Below, one piece after another: positions 24,778-33,462 of a stretch of DNA of 64,000 nt. Source of the DNA: UBA1479 sp963976055 (GTDB taxonomy: Bacteria > Pseudomonadota > Alphaproteobacteria > Rhodospirillales > Casp-alpha2); assembly GCA_963976055.1 (NCBI GenBank), contig CAXBJB010000009.1, positions 47,722 to 111,721 of the forward strand, given 5' to 3'. The notes under the pieces were generated by a model that worked only from the letters and a program-made list of their open reading frames with translations, was not told the origin of the DNA and ran no database searches. Position 1 is the first letter of the stretch; the number at the start of each line of letters is the position of its first letter. The position numbers and the translations under genes were made by a program.

Positions 24778-25836
24778 ATGTCGGGGACGGAACGCATCGC
24801 GGTCTACGGGGCGGGCGCTGTCGGCGCCTACGTGGGTGGCTACATGACCCGGGACGGGCGGGACGTCACCCTGATCGACCCTTGGGCAGAGCATGTGACG
24901 CTCATGCGCGATCAGGGGTTGAAGCTGTCGGGCCTGACCGAGCCGGAAAACTTCACCGTCGTTTGCAACGCCGTGCTCGACCGCGACCTGCCGCCGCCGG
25001 GCGATATCGGACCCTTCGACGTGATCTTCATCTGCGTCAAATCCTTCGATACGGAAGCCGCCGCCCAGCGGATGCTGCCTTATCTCGCGGATGGCGGCTT
25101 CATGGTGTCCCTGCAGAACGGGATCAACGAAGGCACCATCGCCGGGGTCGTCGGCGCGGATCGGACCGTGGGCTGCATCGCGTCCTCGATTTCCGTCTCC
25201 ATGTGGGAGCCGGGGGCCGTGCGCCGCAACGTCAAGCTGGGCGGCAAGGAACATGTGGTATTTCGTGCCGGTGAGCTGGACGGCAGCGTGACGCCGCGTG
25301 TCGAGCGCATCGCTGAAATTCTGTCCAGCGTCGACAGTTCCAAGGTGACAACGACGCTGATGGGTGAACGCTGGTCCAAGCTGATCGTCAACTGCATGCG
25401 CAATCCGATCTCCGCCGCCTCGGGCTTGGCGTCGAACGCCTGCGACACGGACGACCATATCCGAAGGCTCGGTATCCGCATCGGCGCGGAGGCGGTCGAG
25501 GTGGCCATGGCCGAAGGCCATCCGCTCGAAAAACTTCTCGGCATGCCGCCGGAACAAGTCCTGGCCGCGGGCAAGGGCGACGCGGCGGCCATGACGGCCT
25601 GCGACAAGTCGCTGCTCGACGGGCGGGCCAAGCGCTCGGACCAGCAGCGCCCCTCCATGGCCCAGGACATGGTCAAGGGCCGGCCGACAGAAATCGACTA
25701 CCTCAACGGTTTCATCGTGATGAAGGCCAAGGTCCACGGCATCGCCGTGCCTGCCAACGAAGGCATCGTCGCGGCCATCAAGCGGATCGAAACCGGGGAG
25801 ATCGACCCCAGCCCGGAAGCCTTGGCCGCCGTCTAA
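24778..25836 (+). CDS. Ketopantoate reductase-like oxidoreductase (PanE/ApbA family)
   Basis: NAD(P)H-dependent reductase of 352 residues, some 50 longer than typical 2-dehydropantoate reductases (about 300). The nucleotide motif IAVYGAGAVGAYVGG is at residues 6-20, the segment VSLQNGINE near 117 contains the conserved Asn, and KLIVNCMRNPISAASG near 200 has the catalytic lysine region. It starts 9 bases after the dehydrogenase gene, with GGGGGCGG upstream. Given the operon, it is more likely to act on a catabolic 2-oxo or 2-hydroxy acid than in pantothenate synthesis. Confidence 0.85.
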   Translation: MSGTERIAVYGAGAVGAYVGGYMTRDGRDVTLIDPWAEHVTLMRDQGLKLSGLTEPENFTVVCNAVLDRDLPPPGDIGPFDVIFICVKSFDTEAAAQRMLPYLADGGFMVSLQNGINEGTIAGVVGADRTVGCIASSISVSMWEPGAVRRNVKLGGKEHVVFRAGELDGSVTPRVERIAEILSSVDSSKVTTTLMGERWSKLIVNCMRNPISAASGLASNACDTDDHIRRLGIRIGAEAVEVAMAEGHPLEKLLGMPPEQVLAAGKGDAAAMTACDKSLLDGRAKRSDQQRPSMAQDMVKGRPTEIDYLNGFIVMKAKVHGIAVPANEGIVAAIKRIETGEIDPSPEALAAV

Positions 25837-25849
25837 GGGAAAGACCGAC

Positions 25850-26905
25850 ATGACCGACCGCTATGCCGCCGCCGACCTGATCGCCGCCGCCAAAACCCTG
25901 TTCGAAAAAGCCGGGGCGGCGGCCTCCGTGGCGCAAGCCATGGCGGACATTCTCGTCGAGGCCGATCTGCTCGGCTACGGCACCCACGGCCTGCAGTTCG
26001 TGCCCGCCTATCTGGCGGCCATGGAAGGCGGCAAGACCACGCCGGAAGGGGAGCCCGAAATCGTCATCGACAACGGCGCGGCCCTGGTGCTCGATGGCAA
26101 GGGTCTGCCGGGGCAATGGGTCATGGTGCGCGCTCTCGACCTGGCGATGGCCCGCGCTAAGGACGCGCCCATGGCCGGGATCGCGATCCGCAATTCGGCG
26201 AATATTTCCTGCCTCGCGACCTATGCCCGGCGGGCAGCGCTCAAGGGCTATTTCGCCATCGTCGCGGCCTCGGCCCCGACCACGAAGGCCGTCGCCCCGT
26301 TCGGCGGCGCCTCGCCGGTGATCGGCACCAACCCCTTTGCCGTCGGCATGCCGGGCGCGGACCATCCCATCCTGATCGACACCAGCGCCGCCGCCGTGAC
26401 CAACCGCGCCATCGAACGTGCCCAGCGCCTGGGCGAAAAGTTGCCGTTCCCGGCCCTGGTCGGCGCCGACGGTCAGGTGAGCGACGATCCGGCGGTTCTC
26501 AAGACCGACCCGCCGGGGGCGATCCGTCCCGCCGGCGGCGACGAAGCGGGCCATAAGGGGTTCGCGATGGGGCTGCTGGTCGAGGCCCTGACCTCGGGCC
26601 TGGCCGGGCTTGGCCGGGCATCAGACAAGCCGCCCGCCGGCAACGCGGTCTATTTGCAACTGATCGACCCCAGGGGCTTCGCGGGCGCGGACGCCTTCAC
26701 CCGGGAAACCGGTGTGCTCGCCGATCTGTGCCGGGCCGCAGTGCCCTGCGATCCGGCCAGGCCGGTGCGGGTGCCCGGCGACCGGGCGGCAGCGACGTTT
26801 GCGGAACAGAGCACGGCGGGTGTCGCCCTGCATCCCGAGATCATGGACCGCATGCGGCCCTTGCTGGAAAAATACGGAATTCCCGTCCCGGCCCCGGTCG
26901 CCTAG
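25850..26905 (+). CDS. Ldh2/malate dehydrogenase family oxidoreductase
   Basis: NAD(P)-dependent dehydrogenase of the malate/L-sulfolactate/L-lactate dehydrogenase family (YlbC/ComC type), 351 residues. GYGTHGLQFVPAYLAAMEGG near residue 42 contains the catalytic histidine region; GTNPFAVGMPG near 160 and the KGFAMGLLVEALTSGLAG segment near 228 are typical. It is the last gene of the operon and follows by 13 bases. It would oxidise or reduce a 2-hydroxy acid. Its stop overlaps by four bases the stop of a convergent small membrane-protein gene. Confidence 0.88.
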   Translation: MTDRYAAADLIAAAKTLFEKAGAAASVAQAMADILVEADLLGYGTHGLQFVPAYLAAMEGGKTTPEGEPEIVIDNGAALVLDGKGLPGQWVMVRALDLAMARAKDAPMAGIAIRNSANISCLATYARRAALKGYFAIVAASAPTTKAVAPFGGASPVIGTNPFAVGMPGADHPILIDTSAAAVTNRAIERAQRLGEKLPFPALVGADGQVSDDPAVLKTDPPGAIRPAGGDEAGHKGFAMGLLVEALTSGLAGLGRASDKPPAGNAVYLQLIDPRGFAGADAFTRETGVLADLCRAAVPCDPARPVRVPGDRAAATFAEQSTAGVALHPEIMDRMRPLLEKYGIPVPAPVA

Positions 26906-27153
26906 GGCGCCGGAGAAGGCCGCCGCCGGATGAACAGCGCCGCGACGGCCCCCGCGAAGGCGCTGAGGAGCAACCAGATCGCCTGGAAGTCGGGGATCAG
27001 ATACGACGCCAGATAGCTGACGATGATGGCGCCGGCCGAGCAGGTGATGACGTTGCGTAACAGGGCGGGGGTGCCGTTCTTGGTGTAGATCGCGGCAAGC
27101 CAGGCGACCACGTTGCCGATGCTGATCACGATCATCAGGCTGATGGGGTCCAT
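26902..27153 (-). CDS. Small three-helix membrane protein, hypothetical
   Basis: Protein of 83 residues consisting of three hydrophobic segments (about residues 5-24, 32-50 and 57-75), with a basic tail RRRPSPAP. No family recognised. It starts 6 bases after the stop of the dehydrogenase gene on the same strand, so it is the last gene of the PrpD-type operon at 26902-31211. A role in membrane association or transport accessory function is possible, but there is no direct evidence. Confidence 0.65.
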   Translation of the reverse strand: MDPISLMIVISIGNVVAWLAAIYTKNGTPALLRNVITCSAGAIIVSYLASYLIPDFQAIWLLLSAFAGAVAALFIRRRPSPAP

Positions 27154-27159
27154 GCCGGG

Positions 27160-28041
27160 CTACGGTTCGGCGGACCCACGCCGCTTTTGCAACTCGGCGA
27201 ACACCTCGCGGTAATCCTCGGGTGCCGTGTCGCCGTAGTCTTCCTTGAATCCGAACTCGGACAACCATTTCAGGCGCTTGGCCCCGGCATCGCACATGAA
27301 GGGCTCGTAGCCGATGGCGCGGAGCGTGTCGGCGACTTCCTCCAGCTCGTGCCCCCGGCGAGCCCCGTGGATCGCCGTGCGGCCGATCAGGAAATGGGCC
27401 AGGTCGTCGAAGTTCTTGCCCGCGTAGCTGCGGTTCATGGACTGGAAGACCTCGTCCGCGACACCATAGGTTTCGGCCCCCAGGACGCATTCCTGCAACA
27501 AGGCTTCCAGCCCCTTGACCAGGACGGAGCGGAACATCTTGGTCGCCGCAGCACGTCCGTATTCCGTGCCGAATTCGCGCATGTTGACGCCGTAGGGGGT
27601 GAAGGCTTCGATCACGTCCCGGGCGGCATTGCCGACCAGCAGCATGGGAACCTTCTCGTTCTTGCCCGGCACGCCGTCCATGACGGCGACCTCGACGAAG
27701 CGGGCGCCCGTCGGGTTGACGACCTCGGCGATGGCCTGTTTGACCATGGGCGAGGTCGAATTCAGGTCCATGTAGATCTGTCCGGCCTTGAGCGTTCGGG
27801 CCGCTTCCTGGGCGACCTCCAAGGCTTCCGTCGCCGTCACGGTCGACAGGATGATGTCGGCGCGGTCGACCAGTTCGGCGATGCTGCCCGTCATCTCCAC
27901 GCCCTCGACTGCCGGGCGGTCGCGGATGTCGCGGGCGGTGATGGGGCCAGTCAGGCCGGCGGCCAGCAGGCCCTTGGCGATCAGGGGACCGGCCTCGCCG
28001 AAGCCGATGAAGCCCAGGCGCGGCGCGTTGCGCGCGGCCAT
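27160..28041 (-). CDS. NAD(P)-dependent dehydrogenase, 6PGDH-like with DUF1932
   Basis: Oxidoreductase of 293 residues. The Rossmann motif LGFIGFGEAGPLIAKGL is at residues 8-24. The phosphogluconate/hydroxyisobutyrate dehydrogenase fold continues with YMDLNSTSP near 106, and the C-terminal half resembles the DUF1932 domain. The ATG at 28041 is one base after the PrpD stop and begins at the Rossmann fold; the upstream in-frame extension is not protein-like. Family members act on beta-hydroxyacids. Together with PanE-like and PrpD proteins it suggests oxidation of a hydroxy-carboxylic acid. Confidence 0.85.
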   Translation of the reverse strand: MAARNAPRLGFIGFGEAGPLIAKGLLAAGLTGPITARDIRDRPAVEGVEMTGSIAELVDRADIILSTVTATEALEVAQEAARTLKAGQIYMDLNSTSPMVKQAIAEVVNPTGARFVEVAVMDGVPGKNEKVPMLLVGNAARDVIEAFTPYGVNMREFGTEYGRAAATKMFRSVLVKGLEALLQECVLGAETYGVADEVFQSMNRSYAGKNFDDLAHFLIGRTAIHGARRGHELEEVADTLRAIGYEPFMCDAGAKRLKWLSEFGFKEDYGDTAPEDYREVFAELQKRRGSAEP

Positions 28042-28042
28042 G

Positions 28043-29437
28043 CTATTGCGCGGCCTGGGCGGGGGCGGCCACCAGATCGCGGGCATTGCCCATGTCGTCG
28101 ATCGACCAGATGGCGGCGAGCAGGCTTTCGGCACCGTCCGCGCCGAGCACGGCGGAGGCCAGATCGCGGTACTTGTCCTCAAGCTCCATATCGCTCAAGG
28201 GCGCGTCCGGATCGCCCTTGCGGGTCGGCGCGTAATGGCTGACGACGCGGCCGTCGGTGGTTTCGACCTCGACCTTGGCCGAGCGCAGGGCCGGGAAATT
28301 GCCCTGGCATTCCGGGTCCGTGGTCAGGGTGATGCGGGTCATCAGGTCGCGCACGGCGGGATCCTGCAACCTGTCAGGGGTGAAGGCGGCCATGCGCACG
28401 CTGCCCCACAGCAGGGCGGCAGCGCAACAATAGACCAGGGAGAATTTCGCCTCGAACGCCGTCTGCGGGTTGGTGTTGCCGCAGATTTCCTCGGCCTTCT
28501 GATAACTGCCGACGCGGATTTCCTTCACGTCAGCGGGTTTCAGACCGTGTTCGCGGGCCAGCAACAGCACGCTGTCGACGGCGGCATGGACATGGCCGCA
28601 GGCCGAATGGTTCTTGGTCGTGGTCTGCTTGATCAGATAGTCCTGTCCAAGCGTTTCCGCCGCGCGGGCCCAATCGGGCTGTTCTGCGGCCAGGCCGTTC
28701 AGGCACATGGCGTTGCCGAAACCGCGCGGGCCTTCCAGGATGTCGGGAGCACCCGTGACGCCCTGTTCGGCGGCCAGCGCCACGGTGACGCCCCGTTCCG
28801 CCGCATGCGATCCGTGCAGGGGCTTGGCCATGGCGTCGGCGCGGAAAGCCTGTTGCAGACCCGCCGCCAGGGTGCCGGCATTGGCCAAGGCATGCAGGGT
28901 CTGTTCCGCCGAAAGGCCTAGGATGTTGGCGGCGGCGGCGGCGGCCCCGAAGGTGCCGATGGTGCCGGTGGTGTGCCAGAATTCGTAATGGGCCGGATTG
29001 GCGGCGGCGCCCAGGCGGTTCGACACCTCATAGCCCGCGACGATGCCGGTCAACAGCCGGGCGCCGCTGACGCCCCGCGCCTGGGCGATCGCCAGGGCGG
29101 CGGAGATCACCGGCACGCCCGGGTGGTACAGGGCGTTGCGGTAGATGTCGTCGAATTCAACGGTGTGCGAGGCAGCACCATTGATGAAGGCCGCCGTGCG
29201 GGCGTCCGTCGTGTCGCCCGAGGGATAGAGCCTTGCCCCGCCGCGCCCGATGCAATCCTTGAACGCCGCCGTCAGCAGGGTCGCCGGTTCGATCGCCGTG
29301 CCGGGCAGGGCGGCCGCGAACCAGTCGAGCAGGCAGCGCTTGGCGGCGTGTAGGGCATCCGCCGGCAGGTCGTTCGGGGACAAGTCAGCGGCGTATTTCG
29401 CGAACGGCCAGAGGGCCGAGGTTTCGAGGGTGGACAT
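28043..29437 (-). CDS. MmgE/PrpD family protein (second copy)
   Basis: Second PrpD-family protein in the window, 464 residues. Conserved regions are INGAASHTVEFDDIYRNA near residue 88, HTTGTIGTFGAAAAAANILG near 155, and KNHSACGHVHAAVDS near 273. The sequence differs greatly from the copy at 15937, so they are paralogues with different substrates. It belongs to a five-gene minus-strand operon. The start at 29437 has GGAGGAGACCCGCC upstream. Reaction type in this family: dehydratase, decarboxylase or epimerase on polycarboxylates. Confidence 0.87.
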   Translation of the reverse strand: MSTLETSALWPFAKYAADLSPNDLPADALHAAKRCLLDWFAAALPGTAIEPATLLTAAFKDCIGRGGARLYPSGDTTDARTAAFINGAASHTVEFDDIYRNALYHPGVPVISAALAIAQARGVSGARLLTGIVAGYEVSNRLGAAANPAHYEFWHTTGTIGTFGAAAAAANILGLSAEQTLHALANAGTLAAGLQQAFRADAMAKPLHGSHAAERGVTVALAAEQGVTGAPDILEGPRGFGNAMCLNGLAAEQPDWARAAETLGQDYLIKQTTTKNHSACGHVHAAVDSVLLLAREHGLKPADVKEIRVGSYQKAEEICGNTNPQTAFEAKFSLVYCCAAALLWGSVRMAAFTPDRLQDPAVRDLMTRITLTTDPECQGNFPALRSAKVEVETTDGRVVSHYAPTRKGDPDAPLSDMELEDKYRDLASAVLGADGAESLLAAIWSIDDMGNARDLVAAPAQAAQ

Positions 29438-29457
29438 GGCGGGTCTCCTCCCAGTCG

Positions 29458-30384
29458 TTATTGTGTTCCGGCCCCGTCGGCGTAGAACGTGAGCGCGCCC
29501 AGCACGGTGGCGTGGACCGGCGTCGGAATGCCGTGCTTGCGGCCGAGGCGGACCACTTCGCCGCTCAGCCAGGGCAGCTCAAGCCGCCGCCCGGCTTCCA
29601 GGTCGTGGAACATGGACGCCTTCATGACGGCAGGCAGGCCGTCCAGGAAGCCGATGGTCTTGGCCTCCGTGCCTTCGGGCAGGGGCACGCCCTCGGCGCG
29701 GCCGACCGCGGCGGTCTCGTGGATCGCCGCTTCGAACAGGGCGCGGGACTCGGGATTTTCCCGGATCGGCCCCGCCGGCTGACGGCACAGCGACGTCAGG
29801 CCGCTGAGGCACGATAGGAAGATGAATTTCTCCCAGATCGCGCGGGTGATGTCGGTGGAGACGGCATGGTCGAAGCCGCCGTCCTCGAAGGCTTTCTTCA
29901 GGGCCTCCATGCGGGGCGTGACGGTGCCGTCGACCTCGCCGATGGTCAGCCGCGCCATGGTGCCGGTGTGCTTGATCAGGCCCGGCTCGCCGATCACCGC
30001 CGCGATATGGGCGACGCCGCCGGCGACATGCGCCGCACCCAGGCGTTCCGACAGAACGCCGATGCTGCGCACCCCGTTCTGGAACGGGACGACCAGGGTG
30101 TCGGGACCCAGAAGCGGCTTGCACTGGTCGGCGCTGGCTTCCGTGTCCCACAATTTGACCGCGAACAACACCGTGTCGACCGGGCCGATCTCGGCCGGAT
30201 TGTCGGTGACGGAAACGTCCTTCAGATGCAGGTCGCCCTTGTCGCTGGTGACCCGCAGGCCGCCCTCGCGGATGGCCTTCAAGTGGGCGCCGCGCGCCAG
30301 GAAGTGGACGTCGTGACCGGCGGCGGCCAGACGGGCGCCGAAATATCCGCCGACACCGCCGGCGGCCATGATGGCTATGCGCAT
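29458..30384 (-). CDS. 2-dehydropantoate 2-reductase family protein
   Basis: PanE/ApbA-type NADPH-dependent reductase of 308 residues, the usual length. The nucleotide motif reads AAGGVGGYFGARLA (residues 7-20), with the first glycine replaced by alanine. FAVKLWDTEAS near 74 and VPFQNGVRS near 95 carry the conserved Lys and Asn. The C-terminal domain has the lysine region WEKFIFLSCLSG. It sits between an enoyl-CoA hydratase and a PrpD gene in one operon, so a catabolic 2-oxoacid reductase is more likely than pantothenate synthesis. Confidence 0.85.
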   Translation of the reverse strand: MRIAIMAAGGVGGYFGARLAAAGHDVHFLARGAHLKAIREGGLRVTSDKGDLHLKDVSVTDNPAEIGPVDTVLFAVKLWDTEASADQCKPLLGPDTLVVPFQNGVRSIGVLSERLGAAHVAGGVAHIAAVIGEPGLIKHTGTMARLTIGEVDGTVTPRMEALKKAFEDGGFDHAVSTDITRAIWEKFIFLSCLSGLTSLCRQPAGPIRENPESRALFEAAIHETAAVGRAEGVPLPEGTEAKTIGFLDGLPAVMKASMFHDLEAGRRLELPWLSGEVVRLGRKHGIPTPVHATVLGALTFYADGAGTQ

Positions 30385-30401
30385 AATCCTGTTAACCTAA
30401 C

Positions 30402-31211
30402 TTACTTGCCAGTGAACTGGGGCTTGCGCTTTTCCATGAAGGCCGTGCGGCCTTCCTTGTAGTCGGCGGAATCGAAGCAGTCCTTGACCACCTTGGCGCA
30501 GAGGTCGAGATCGCGCAGGCCGTCGTCCTTTAGGCTTTCGGCGACGACCACCTTGACCGCCTTGATGGTCAGCGGGGCGTTCTCGACGATCCGGCGGGTG
30601 TAGTCGGCGACATAATCGTCGAGGTCCGCCTTGGGCACGATCCGGTTGACGAAGCCGATTTCCTTCATCTCCGCGGCCGTGAACTTGCGCGCGGTGTAGA
30701 AGATTTCCTTGGCATAGGACGGGCCGATCAGGTCGACGAAGGGCTTCAGGCCGTCGACGCGGTAGCCGAGGCCCAGCTTGGCGGCCGGCACGGCGAAGAT
30801 GGCGCCTTCTTCGGCGATGCGGATGTCGCAGCAGGTGGCGAGGCCGACGCCGCCGCCGACGCAGGGGCCTTCGATCTTGGCGATGGTCGGCTTGGGAAAT
30901 TCGCGCAGGCGTTCCGACGCCTTTTCCGTGGCGGCGTTGTAGATCTTCACGCCGTCCTCGGACGAGCGGTTCTTTTCGAACTGGGAAATGTCGGCCCCGG
31001 CGCAGAAGGCGCCGCCGCCTTCGCCGGACACCACGACCACGCGCACGGCATCATCGGCCAGGAAGTCGTCCAGCACGGCCGGCAGGTCGCGCCACATCTC
31101 GAAGGTCATGGCGTTCTTTTTGGCCTGGTTGTCGAATCGGATGTAGCCGACTCCGTCCTTTTTCTCGACGACCAACTGATCCGTGACACCGTCCATCGTA
31201 AATCCGTCCAT
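30402..31211 (-). CDS. Enoyl-CoA hydratase/isomerase family protein
   Basis: Crotonase-fold enzyme of 269 residues and first gene of the minus-strand PrpD operon. Oxyanion-hole motifs FCAGADISQF (near residue 70) and CVGGGVGLATCCDIRIA (near 112) are clear, with the tail FMEKRKPQFTGK. The start at 31211 has AGAGGAACACCC upstream. The 177-base gap to the divergent MFS transporter holds a TTGTATACAA palindrome, likely controlling both directions. Confidence 0.87.
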   Translation of the reverse strand: MDGFTMDGVTDQLVVEKKDGVGYIRFDNQAKKNAMTFEMWRDLPAVLDDFLADDAVRVVVVSGEGGGAFCAGADISQFEKNRSSEDGVKIYNAATEKASERLREFPKPTIAKIEGPCVGGGVGLATCCDIRIAEEGAIFAVPAAKLGLGYRVDGLKPFVDLIGPSYAKEIFYTARKFTAAEMKEIGFVNRIVPKADLDDYVADYTRRIVENAPLTIKAVKVVVAESLKDDGLRDLDLCAKVVKDCFDSADYKEGRTAFMEKRKPQFTGK

Positions 31212-31322
31212 GGGTGTTCCTCTAAGTCCTCTTTGTTTTCATTGGCGGACCAGGTTGCCGATCTTTGCGGGCCATGGTCCAGCTTGTTAAAGCGCAAGGC
31301 GACAGGGTAAATTGACCGGCCT

Positions 31323-31332
31323 TTGTATACAA
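31323..31332. promoter_or_regulatory. TTGTATACAA palindrome, possible GntR-type operator
   Basis: Perfect 10-base palindrome between the divergent enoyl-CoA hydratase operon and the MFS transporter gene, 57-66 bases before the transporter start. It shares the TGTATACA core with the site at 7878-7885. The TTG in it opens the transporter frame, but the ribosome site supports the start at 31389. Confidence 0.5.
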
Positions 31333-31388
31333 TCACTAACCGCCGCCGGCCTCCGGATCAAATGCGGTTTCATCAGGGAGGACGGGCA

Positions 31389-32618
31389 ATGGGCGCAGCG
31401 ATCGAGAGATGGACCGGAATCCCCCTGCGCCAGCAATGGCCGGCCTGGATGATCGGCCTGGGGCACGGCGGAACCCATTGGATTATCGCGGTTTATTACC
31501 TGATGGTGCCGTGGCTGCGCCAGGATCTGGGCATCAGCTATACCGAGGCCGGATTGATCCTGACCTCGTTCCACCTGTTCAGCTTCATCGCCAATTTCGG
31601 CTCGGGGGCGGCGGTCGATCTGGTCGGCCGCCGGGTGTTCCTGCAGGTCATCGCCCTCGTCATCGGCGCCATGGCCTTGGCCGCCATGAAATGGGCCGGC
31701 GGGTTCTGGTCCGTGTTCGTGCTGCTCGCCTTCATCGGCGCGACCAACAACCTGTGGCATCCGCCGGCGATCTCCTATCTGTCCACGGCCTATCCGGACA
31801 AGAAAGGCTATGCCTTGTCCCTGCATGCGCTGGGCGCCAGCGTCGGCGACGCCATCGCCCCCTTGGCCGCCGGGTTCCTGCTGGTCTGGCTCGGCTGGCG
31901 GGACGCCTCGACCGTCGCCTCGATCCCCGTGTTCGTCATCGCGCTTCTGCTGCTGCTGACGCTCAACGCCCGCGACAAGGCAACCAACGATGCGCCGGGC
32001 AAGGAGAAGATGACCAGTAAGGACTACCTGGGCGGGGTCAGGATGCTGCTGAAGAACCGCTGGGTGGTGGCGCTCTGCGTCATGTCCGGGTTCCGCACGG
32101 TGACCCTTATGGGCCTGTTGATGTTCCTGCCGCTCTACCTCGCGGACGAAATGCATCTGGCGCCGACGGCGGTGGGGGCGACCCTCATGGCCATGCAGGT
32201 CGGCGGCCTGATCGCGACGCCCTTGGCGGGCATCTGGTCCGACCGCTCGGGCCGGCGGCCCGTGGTCATGGCGGGCTTCACGGGCACGACCATCGTGCTG
32301 GCGATCATCACCCTGCTGGACAACCAGATGATGCTGATCGTCGGCGTGTCGATCCTGGGTTTCTCGCTGTATGCCGCGCGGCCGGTGATGCACAGCTGGA
32401 TGATGGACATCACGCCGCCGCATCTGTCCGGCAGTTCCATGAGCCTCTTGTTCGGAACGCAATCGGCGTTCAACTTCGCGTTGCCGCCGCTCTGCGGCCT
32501 GATCGCCGATACCTGGGGCCTGACCGCCGTGTTCTACCTTCTGGCGGGGACGATCCTGATCGCCAACCTGATGGTTCTGGCGATCCCCAATTCGGAGCCG
32601 AACGCGATCAAGGACTGA
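31389..32618 (+). CDS. MFS transporter
   Basis: Major facilitator superfamily permease of the inner membrane, 409 residues with about 12 hydrophobic helices. The loop 2-3 motif is seen as GSGAAVDLVGRRVFLQ near residue 74 and its repeat GIWSDRSGRRPVVMAG near 282. GGGAGGACGGGCA before the ATG at 31389 fixes the start. Divergent from the PrpD-type operon and sharing its promoter region, so it probably moves the substrate or product of that operon. Specificity unknown; carboxylates are likely by context. Confidence 0.87.
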   Translation: MGAAIERWTGIPLRQQWPAWMIGLGHGGTHWIIAVYYLMVPWLRQDLGISYTEAGLILTSFHLFSFIANFGSGAAVDLVGRRVFLQVIALVIGAMALAAMKWAGGFWSVFVLLAFIGATNNLWHPPAISYLSTAYPDKKGYALSLHALGASVGDAIAPLAAGFLLVWLGWRDASTVASIPVFVIALLLLLTLNARDKATNDAPGKEKMTSKDYLGGVRMLLKNRWVVALCVMSGFRTVTLMGLLMFLPLYLADEMHLAPTAVGATLMAMQVGGLIATPLAGIWSDRSGRRPVVMAGFTGTTIVLAIITLLDNQMMLIVGVSILGFSLYAARPVMHSWMMDITPPHLSGSSMSLLFGTQSAFNFALPPLCGLIADTWGLTAVFYLLAGTILIANLMVLAIPNSEPNAIKD

Positions 32619-32631
32619 GCGGCCACCGGGC

Positions 32632-33387
32632 CTAGTCGGCGATGTGGCGGTTGAACAGGACGTCGTAGACGCCGTTTTGGCGGATTTCCTTCAGGCCCGT
32701 GTTGAAATCGTCGCGGATGGTTTCATCGGCGAAGCCGACGACGAAGGGCGTGCGCCCGCCGAACAGGGAATGGAATTGGAAATCGGTGGCCTTGCCGCCG
32801 AGAACCTTTTTCCAATAGCGGAAGATGGTGCCGTCGATGATGAGGGCCTGGAACGCGCCGTCGAGGAAGGCCTTTACCTGGGCTTTCTGATCACCCATTT
32901 CGGCATAGTTCGGGGACGCGCCGGCCGCCTCGGCGAAGGCCGGACCCAGGTCCTTCGTGGCGCCTTCCCAGGCAACCATGCTGAGCCCCGCCAGATCGGC
33001 GATGGCGGCGGGGGCGGGGCCGTCGGGGCGCGTGACCGCGACATTGTGGAAGCTGACGAATTCGTTGGAATAGAACAGGGCCGGGTTTTCCGGGCGCACC
33101 GTGGCGGCGGCATCGGCGCGGCCGTCGAGAACCAGCGCGGTCAGTTCGTCATAGGTCGAATAGACGGCCCGGAAGCTGTGACCGCGCGGCGCCAGAGCGG
33201 CCTTCATGATATCCAACTCGATCCCGCCTTTGTCGCCGGCCTGCGCCGGGCCTGTTTGCGTGGCATAGACGAAGGGCGGCTTGGCGATGGCGAAGGCGGC
33301 GGTCAACTCGCCCGCGCGGGCAGGGGACAGAACCAGGACGGCGGCCAGAGAAACGGCAAAAGCGGACAGGAACGTGAAACGGCGCAT
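32632..33387 (-). CDS. Orphan periplasmic solute-binding protein (SBP family 3)
   Basis: Periplasmic protein of 251 residues with a Sec signal peptide (about residues 1-25, ending SPARAG). The rest resembles family 3 binding proteins of amino-acid ABC transporters: KGGIELDIMKAAL near residue 53, YDELTALVLDGRADAAATV near 79. No permease or ATPase gene is adjacent, so it is an orphan that could feed a distant transporter or act as a receptor. It converges with the MFS gene and lies 75 bases from the TetR gene stop. Confidence 0.8.
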   Translation of the reverse strand: MRRFTFLSAFAVSLAAVLVLSPARAGELTAAFAIAKPPFVYATQTGPAQAGDKGGIELDIMKAALAPRGHSFRAVYSTYDELTALVLDGRADAAATVRPENPALFYSNEFVSFHNVAVTRPDGPAPAAIADLAGLSMVAWEGATKDLGPAFAEAAGASPNYAEMGDQKAQVKAFLDGAFQALIIDGTIFRYWKKVLGGKATDFQFHSLFGGRTPFVVGFADETIRDDFNTGLKEIRQNGVYDVLFNRHIAD

Positions 33388-33462
33388 GGATTTCCCCTAT
33401 CGGTGAGCGGGGATGGTAGCAAGGCCGCGCCGCCGGGGCACCTGTTCGTTGCCCGGGACGTG

